From Flavimaribacter sp024343425 (lineage in GTDB: Bacteria; Pseudomonadota; Alphaproteobacteria; Rhizobiales; Rhizobiaceae), in contig OZ245773.1 in NCBI GenBank assembly GCA_965227645.1, forward strand, positions 3,782,001 through 3,846,000: a DNA stretch of 64,000 bases, in the 5' to 3' direction. Under the pieces are notes generated by a model. It searched no databases, was not told the origin of the DNA, and saw only the letters and a program-made list of their open reading frames with translations. This document shows, piece by piece, positions 59,538-64,000 of the stretch. The position numbers and the translations under genes were made by a program. Each line of letters starts with the position of its first letter. Positions within the stretch are counted from its first letter, which is position 1.

Positions 59538-60365
59538 TTGAAGACATATCTGTGCAGTGAGGTGGTGCGCGAACTCGATTTCGCCGAACAGTGCCGGTTT
59601 GCCCGGGAAGTCGGATACGACGGACTGGAAGTCGCGCCTTTCACCCTGTCCGACGAGCCGCACCATTTAAGCGGCGACAGGATTGCGGAACTTCGCAGGA
59701 TCGCGGATGGCGAAGGCGTCGAGATCGCCGGCCTGCACTGGTTGATGGCGACGCCCGAGGGTCTGTCGATCACCTCGACGGATCCGGTCGTGGCGGAGCG
59801 AACGATTGAATTCGGCAAGCGGCTCGTCGCGCTTTGCGCAGATCTCGGCGGCGCGTATCTCGTCCATGGATCGCCTTTCCAGCGAGTACTCGAAGACGAC
59901 AATGAATTGGACAGCCGTCAGCGCGGGTTCGATTACTTCGCCGCCATGGGAGACGCCGCCGGAGATGCAGGGTTGCGCTATCTCATCGAGCCGCTGTCGC
60001 GCAATGACACGCGGTTCATCAATACGATCGAAGAAGCGCTCGCCATCATCGAGACCATCGGCTCGCAGGCGCTTGGAACCATGATCGACTGCTACGCCGC
60101 GGCGAGCAATGGCGAGGATGTGGCGCGCGCGCTCGAGCTGTGGATCAGCCGGGGCGTCGTCTCCCATATCCATTTCAACGACGACAACAAGCGAGGTCCC
60201 GGCGAAGGCTCAACTGATTTCGCAGCCATTGTGGAAACCCTTCGCAAACTTGACTATTCGGGGACGACTGCAGTAGAGCCCTTCATCTATCAACCGGACG
60301 GATGCAGTTGCGCCGCCCGTTCGATCGGCTATCTCAAGGGTCTGATGGGCAGACGCCCCGAATAG
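59538..60365 (+). CDS. Sugar phosphate isomerase/epimerase family protein
   Basis: This 275-residue TIM-barrel protein has 'DGLEVAPFTL' near residue 30, 'AYLVHGSPFQRV' near 115, 'YLIEPLSRND' near 155, 'GTMIDCYAAASNGED' near 185 and 'TAVEPFIYQPDG' near 250, metal and substrate strands of the xylose-isomerase-like superfamily. The start TTG has AGGAGG six bases upstream, a strong site that decides the start. It follows the dehydrogenase gene and precedes a TetR gene. The substrate is not known. Confidence 0.88.
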   Translation: MKTYLCSEVVRELDFAEQCRFAREVGYDGLEVAPFTLSDEPHHLSGDRIAELRRIADGEGVEIAGLHWLMATPEGLSITSTDPVVAERTIEFGKRLVALCADLGGAYLVHGSPFQRVLEDDNELDSRQRGFDYFAAMGDAAGDAGLRYLIEPLSRNDTRFINTIEEALAIIETIGSQALGTMIDCYAAASNGEDVARALELWISRGVVSHIHFNDDNKRGPGEGSTDFAAIVETLRKLDYSGTTAVEPFIYQPDGCSCAARSIGYLKGLMGRRPE

Positions 60366-60378
60366 CCTTGCCGGGAGC

Positions 60379-61038
60379 ATGATGTCCGTCGCATCCGACA
60401 CCACCGCAGGAAAACAGCGCCGCAACCGCCGCAACCCTGAGGCGACGCGCGCATCGATCCTGGCCGCCGCGCGTGTGGAGTTCGCGAACAAGGGGCTGGA
60501 CGGGGCGCGCGTCGACCAGATCGCCAGCCGCGCCAAGGCCAACAAGCAGCTCGTCTATTATTATTTCGGCAGCAAGGACGATCTTTACCGCGCCGCGCTG
60601 GAAGCGACTTACGCCGAAATCCGCGAACGAGAACGCGAACTCGACCTCAGCAACCTGCCGCCGCGCGAAGCGATGGTGAAACTCATCGATTTCTCGCTCG
60701 ACTATCTCAACGATCACCGGGAATTCATCCGGATGCTCGCCGATGAAAACGCGCATGGCGCGCCGCATGTCCGCGCCTCCGAGATGGCGCTGAAAACCAA
60801 TTCGCCCCTGCTCGAATTGATTGCGGAAACACTCGACCGCGGCGTCGCCGAAGGCACGTTTCGCAAGGGCGTCGATCCGCTGGAACTCTATGTCTCGATC
60901 GCCGGCATGACGTTTTTCTATTTCGCCAACGGTCTCACCATGTCCGCGATCTTCGGCCGGGACCTGTCGCGCCAGGAAGCGATCAGCTCCTATCGCGACC
61001 ACATCGTGACGCTCACGCTTCAAGGTCTAAAACCCTAA
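60379..61038 (+). CDS. TetR-family transcriptional regulator
   Basis: This 219-residue regulator has an N-terminal helix-turn-helix 'RASILAAARVEFANKGLDGARVDQIASRAKANKQLVYYYFGSKDDLY' (parts: 'VDQIASRAKANKQLVYYYFG'), and a C-terminal TetR domain with a helix 'EFIRMLADENAHGAPH'. It sits between two TIM-barrel genes. The stop overlaps a palindrome at 61038-61055, and a matching one lies at 61986-62005, so it probably controls the genes that follow. Confidence 0.93.
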   Translation: MMSVASDTTAGKQRRNRRNPEATRASILAAARVEFANKGLDGARVDQIASRAKANKQLVYYYFGSKDDLYRAALEATYAEIRERERELDLSNLPPREAMVKLIDFSLDYLNDHREFIRMLADENAHGAPHVRASEMALKTNSPLLELIAETLDRGVAEGTFRKGVDPLELYVSIAGMTFFYFANGLTMSAIFGRDLSRQEAISSYRDHIVTLTLQGLKP

Positions 61039-61055
61039 TCAACTATCCGGTTGAT
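61038..61055. promoter_or_regulatory. TetR-type palindrome upstream of the second isomerase gene
   Basis: ATCAAC-TATCCG-GTTGAT lies at the end of the TetR gene and 55 bases before the isomerase start. The same pattern (TCAAC-TA-N4-GTTGA) recurs at 61986-62005. Adjacent location to a TetR gene makes it a likely operator. Confidence 0.65.
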
Positions 61056-61109
61056 TGATAGAGCGACTTGCCGTTACCCTGTATCTTCGGCTCTGCAGGA
61101 CACGGCTTC

Positions 61110-61970
61110 ATGCACATCAGCATCGTCACTGACGAACTTACCGGCGATCCGGAAACGGCCTTCCAACTCGGCCCTGAATGGGGCGTGACCCACTTCGAGC
61201 TTCGCGGCGTCCATGAAACGCGCGTCCCTCGTATCTCCAGCCATGCAAAGCAACGACTGCTGAGAGCGATCGAGCGTTATGGCGTGTCGATTACCGCCAT
61301 CTCGCCCGGCCTCTTCAAGATCCCGTTTCCCGCAACCGACAGGAAACATTCCAACCTGATCTGGATGGATGCGGAATTCGCAGACGCCCAGGCCAGAGCA
61401 CTGGCGCTTCTTGCGGACCATCTGGAAAATCTGCTTCCAGAATCCGTCGCTTTCGCCCAAGCCGTCGGCGCGCGTTATCTCATTGCGTTCAGCTTCGGGC
61501 GCAACGGCGCGCCGCAAGGCCCTGCCCCGCAAGGCGTAGTCGACGCCATAGCGCATGCGGCCGAAACGGCTGCGGCGGCTGGCGTCGAACTGCTGATCGA
61601 GAATGAAGAAGGTCATTTCGCCGACACCGGATTGCGCTCTGCGAACCTGATTGAACGTATCCCGGCTCCCGTTGGCCTGAACTGGGATCCAGCGAATGCG
61701 CGCATCGACGGCGACACCCCGTTTCCCAACGGTTACGAGGCGGCAAGGTCTCTAATCCGCAATGTGCACTACAAGGACGTGCGGTGCTTTGCCGACGGCG
61801 GCTGGGAAATCGCGGCTGAGGGAGAGGTCGACTGGAAGGGTCAGATTTCTGCTCTGACACGCGACGGATATTCCGGCGCGATCGCCGTCGAACCCCATTT
61901 ATCACCTCCTGTGCAAGCAACCAGGGATGCGTTGAGAAGGCTGCAAAGCCTTGTTTCCAAAGGATTCTAA
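61110..61970 (+). CDS. Sugar phosphate isomerase/epimerase family protein
   Basis: This 286-residue TIM-barrel protein has 'VTHFELRGVHETRVP' near residue 30, 'RYLIAFSFGRNG' near 130, 'ELLIENEEGHFADTG' near 170, 'VGLNWDPANARIDGD' near 200, 'RNVHYKDVRCF' near 220 and 'AIAVEPHLSPPVQ' near 262, matching the xylose-isomerase-like superfamily metal and substrate sites. The ATG at 61110 follows AGGA nine bases upstream. A palindrome precedes it. It belongs to the same presumed TetR regulon as the epimerase that follows. Confidence 0.87.
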   Translation: MHISIVTDELTGDPETAFQLGPEWGVTHFELRGVHETRVPRISSHAKQRLLRAIERYGVSITAISPGLFKIPFPATDRKHSNLIWMDAEFADAQARALALLADHLENLLPESVAFAQAVGARYLIAFSFGRNGAPQGPAPQGVVDAIAHAAETAAAAGVELLIENEEGHFADTGLRSANLIERIPAPVGLNWDPANARIDGDTPFPNGYEAARSLIRNVHYKDVRCFADGGWEIAAEGEVDWKGQISALTRDGYSGAIAVEPHLSPPVQATRDALRRLQSLVSKGF

Positions 61971-61985
61971 AGCTTCTTTAACCGT

Positions 61986-62005
61986 TTTCAACTAAATGGT
62001 TGAAA
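61986..62005. promoter_or_regulatory. TetR-type palindrome upstream of the epimerase gene
   Basis: TTTCAAC-TAAATG-GTTGAAA is a seven-base perfect inverted repeat with a six-base spacer, 73 bases before the epimerase ATG. It matches the palindrome at 61038-61055 in the core TCAACTA-N3-GGTTGA, so both are likely bound by the same TetR protein. Confidence 0.65.
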
Positions 62006-62078
62006 CTTTCCCCGGTTCGCGATAGCGTACATGAAACGCCCGGACAAAGTGGGGTCGCGTATGCAGGGGACAGCACAG

Positions 62079-63146
62079 ATGCAGGACAATCCTGCTTTCA
62101 TGGAACACGCCGCGCAGGCTGGCGCGTTTCCGAAGAGCTTCGACAGTGTCGAACAGCTCGACTCCTTCCTGTCTCAACCGAGCCCGGACCTGATCGACGA
62201 CCTCTCGTCGGTCGACGGCGATATTCTGATCCTTGGCGTCGCCGGCAAGATGGGACCGACGCTTGCCCGCCTTGCCCGCAACGCCGCTCCGGACAAGCGC
62301 ATCGTCGGCGTCGCGCGTTTCAGCGAAGACGGCCAGCGCGAGACGCTGGAACAATGCGGCATAGAGACGATCAAGGCCGATCTTCTCGACCAGGAGCAGG
62401 TCGAAGCCCTGCCCAGGATGCGCAACGTCATCTTCATGGCAGGCATGAAGTTCGGCGCGAGCGGCAATCAGCCGCTGACCTGGGCGATGAACGTTCACTG
62501 CCCGAGCATCGTTGCTTCCGTTTTCCGCGACTCGCGGATCGTCGCCTTCTCAACGGGCAACATCTATCCCCTGGTCGATGTGATGCAGCAGGGCGCGCTT
62601 GAAAAGACGCCGGCCGGACCGCGGGGCGAATACGCCCAGTCGTGTCTGGGACGTGAGCGCATGTTCGAGTATTTCTCCGGGCGCTACCAGACGCCCGGTC
62701 GGCTGATCCGTCTCAATTATGCGATCGACCTTCGCTACGGCGTGCTCTTCGACCTTGCCAGCCGCGTCAAGCAGGACATTCCAATCGATCTCTCGTTGAT
62801 GGGTCATGTGAACGTGATCTGGCAGGGCGACGCAAACGCCCAGACACTCCGCGCGCTGCGTCACTGCACCACGCCAACGTCGCCGCTCAATATCAGCGGC
62901 CCGGAAACCCTGTCGGTGCGGTGGCTTGTCGAGGAATTGTCGGCGCGGCTCGGAAAGAAACCGAACCTGGTCGGCGACGAATCCGAAACGGCGTGGCTGA
63001 CCAACAGCGCCCAGGCGGCAAGCCTCTTCGGATACCCTTCCGTGCCCGTTGGCGTGATGCTCGACTGGGTCGCGGATTGGGTCGCCCATGACCGGCCAAG
63101 CCTCAACAAGCCGACGAAATTCGAGGTCCGCGATGGGGATTTCTGA
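62079..63146 (+). CDS. NAD-dependent epimerase/dehydratase-like protein with atypical active site
   Basis: This extended short-chain dehydrogenase of about 355 residues has the nucleotide motif 'ILILGVAGKMGPTLARLA' near residues 48-65 and the serine region 'VAFSTGNIYPLVD' near 155. The family's YxxxK is replaced by Y185-A-Q-S-C in 'GEYAQSCLGRERMFEYF', with no lysine in place. The ATG at 62079 follows AGGGGA; starts at 62031 or 62061 remain possible. It is followed by a GNAT gene overlapping its end. Its catalytic chemistry is therefore uncertain. Confidence 0.82.
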   Translation: MQDNPAFMEHAAQAGAFPKSFDSVEQLDSFLSQPSPDLIDDLSSVDGDILILGVAGKMGPTLARLARNAAPDKRIVGVARFSEDGQRETLEQCGIETIKADLLDQEQVEALPRMRNVIFMAGMKFGASGNQPLTWAMNVHCPSIVASVFRDSRIVAFSTGNIYPLVDVMQQGALEKTPAGPRGEYAQSCLGRERMFEYFSGRYQTPGRLIRLNYAIDLRYGVLFDLASRVKQDIPIDLSLMGHVNVIWQGDANAQTLRALRHCTTPTSPLNISGPETLSVRWLVEELSARLGKKPNLVGDESETAWLTNSAQAASLFGYPSVPVGVMLDWVADWVAHDRPSLNKPTKFEVRDGDF

Positions 63147-63972
63147 GACCATGCCCCTCGTCCGGCTTGCGGTGAATGACATCGAGGCCGGTATGGCCTT
63201 GTCGACCGAGGCGGGCTGGAACCAGGTCGCAGACGACTGGAAGCATTTCATCGAACGGGGTGAGACCATCGGCGTGCGCGACGCCGACGGGCGACTGATC
63301 GCGAGCGCCGCCGCCTTGCCCTATGACGGTTCCTTCGGCTTCGTCGGCATGGTGCTGGTGACCGCCGACTGGCGTCGCCGCGGCATTGCGACCCGCCTCG
63401 TCGACCGTTGCATCGAAGCGCTTCGCTCACGCAATCTCACGCCGGCGCTCGACGCCACCGCCGACGGAGAAAAGGTCTACGTCAACCAAGGTTTTCAGCC
63501 GCAATTCCGCTTCGATCGCTGGCAGCGAGAATCATCGGATATCCAATCCGTGGTCGAAACATCGACGCCGGAGTCTGTCCGTCTTGACGCATTGCTGAAT
63601 TGCGACACAGAAGCTTTCGGCGCCGGACGGGCCGCCCTGATGCGCGATTTCCTGGCGCGCGAGGGATCTTCGGCCATCACCGACGGCGCTGGCGGTTTTG
63701 CGATTGTCCGCCGAGGCCGGCGCGCCCTGCAGGCGGGCCCGGTCGTGGCCACAAGCGAATCCGGCGCCCTCGAACTCATGAATCGCCTGCTGGCGACCAC
63801 GCGCGGAACCGTCTTTATCGATGTTCCGCAGACCTGGTCGAAGATTGGCGCATGGCTTCGCAATCAGGGCTTTACGATCCAGCGGAGCTTTGCCCGCATG
63901 GCGCTGGGTCGGTCGGAACCCTTTGGAAATCCGAAACACCTTTTCTCGGTTGCCGGTCCGGAGTTCGGCTGA
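63133..63972 (+). CDS. GNAT-family N-acetyltransferase with C-terminal extra domain
   Basis: This protein of about 279 residues has a standard GNAT domain (residues 1-140; acetyl-CoA loop 'VTADWRRRGIATRLVDRCIEAL', 'VYVNQGFQPQFRF'). A second half (about 150-280) resembles the Acetyltransf_18 domain of YitH/YitI-like proteins ('RRGRRALQAGPVVATSESGALELMNRL' in parts: 'RALQAGPVVAT'). The ATG at 63133 overlaps the epimerase stop by 14 bases; 63151 is an alternative. It is part of the epimerase operon and probably acetylates an intermediate. Confidence 0.85.
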   Translation: MGISETMPLVRLAVNDIEAGMALSTEAGWNQVADDWKHFIERGETIGVRDADGRLIASAAALPYDGSFGFVGMVLVTADWRRRGIATRLVDRCIEALRSRNLTPALDATADGEKVYVNQGFQPQFRFDRWQRESSDIQSVVETSTPESVRLDALLNCDTEAFGAGRAALMRDFLAREGSSAITDGAGGFAIVRRGRRALQAGPVVATSESGALELMNRLLATTRGTVFIDVPQTWSKIGAWLRNQGFTIQRSFARMALGRSEPFGNPKHLFSVAGPEFG

Positions 63973-64000
63973 TGACGATCCACTCCCAATCGCCCGTAGA
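63972..64000 (+). CDS. Start of an unidentified gene (partial)
   Basis: The ATG shares one base with the GNAT stop (TGATG). Nine codons are visible, encoding MTIHSQSPV. It continues the epimerase-GNAT operon beyond the right edge. Nothing can be said about its product. Confidence 0.5.

Overview
The window looks like chromosomal DNA of a GC-rich alphaproteobacterium, most likely a marine or saline-habitat member of the Hyphomicrobiales (Rhizobiales). The reasons are the tightly overlapping operons, the many ABC and TRAP importers for organic solutes, heterotetrameric sarcosine-oxidase-type genes, a DUF1127 protein, tandem entericidin-type lipoproteins and a complete sodium-pumping NQR. Taxonomy is an inference. 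No rRNA, tRNA, CRISPR array, insertion sequence or prophage was seen, and both ends cut through genes.

Regions 1-25 kb. A TRAP transporter (dctP, dctQ, dctM) with a TIM-barrel isomerase (cut at the left edge) faces a Gfo/Idh/MocA dehydrogenase and an IclR regulator across a strong palindrome. Next, five minus-strand genes (cysteine hydrolase, amidase, TetR regulator, gamma-glutamyltransferase, TauE/SafE exporter) are divergent from a complete BMP-type ABC importer (substrate protein, double ATPase, two permeases). This looks like an uptake and breakdown unit for a nitrogenous amide or nucleoside-like compound. A MarR-MFS efflux pair, a qorB/HxlR redox pair, and a soxBDAG operon followed by a 6-phosphogluconate dehydrogenase gene complete the segment.

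Regions 25-40.5 kb. A 14-gene minus-strand operon of about 12.3 kb encodes a binding-protein ABC importer (substrate protein, two permeases, a tiny membrane protein, two ATPases) and all soluble parts of a PEP-dependent dihydroxyacetone-kinase phosphorelay (DhaL, DhaM, HPr, enzyme I, DhaK). It also carries a small HTH protein, a TIM-barrel isomerase and a Gfo/Idh dehydrogenase. An acetyltransferase gene and a large TPR membrane protein gene follow.

Regions 40.5-52.6 kb. A methyltransferase and a CBS-domain protein precede a complete Na+-NQR locus (nqrABCDEF) with divergent apbE and nqrM, plus a 59-residue membrane protein gene not usually listed with NQR. After nqrF a bidirectional terminator closes a small minus-strand unit holding an 18-codon reading frame with a near-perfect Shine-Dalgarno sequence, downstream of a DUF1127 gene. 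The cbpA-cbpM chaperone pair and a TumE/TumA-type toxin-antitoxin pair with twin operators follow.

Regions 52.6-64 kb. This segment holds a 2OG-Fe(II) oxygenase coupled to an adenosine/adenine deaminase, an MpaB-type oxygenase, two entericidin-like lipoproteins, a further lipoprotein, an L,D-transpeptidase and a ProX-like betaine-binding protein. It ends in a sugar/hydroxyacid cluster: a 2-hydroxyacid dehydrogenase, two TIM-barrel isomerases, a TetR regulator, an atypical NAD-epimerase and a GNAT enzyme. Two matching palindromes there probably mark the TetR regulon.
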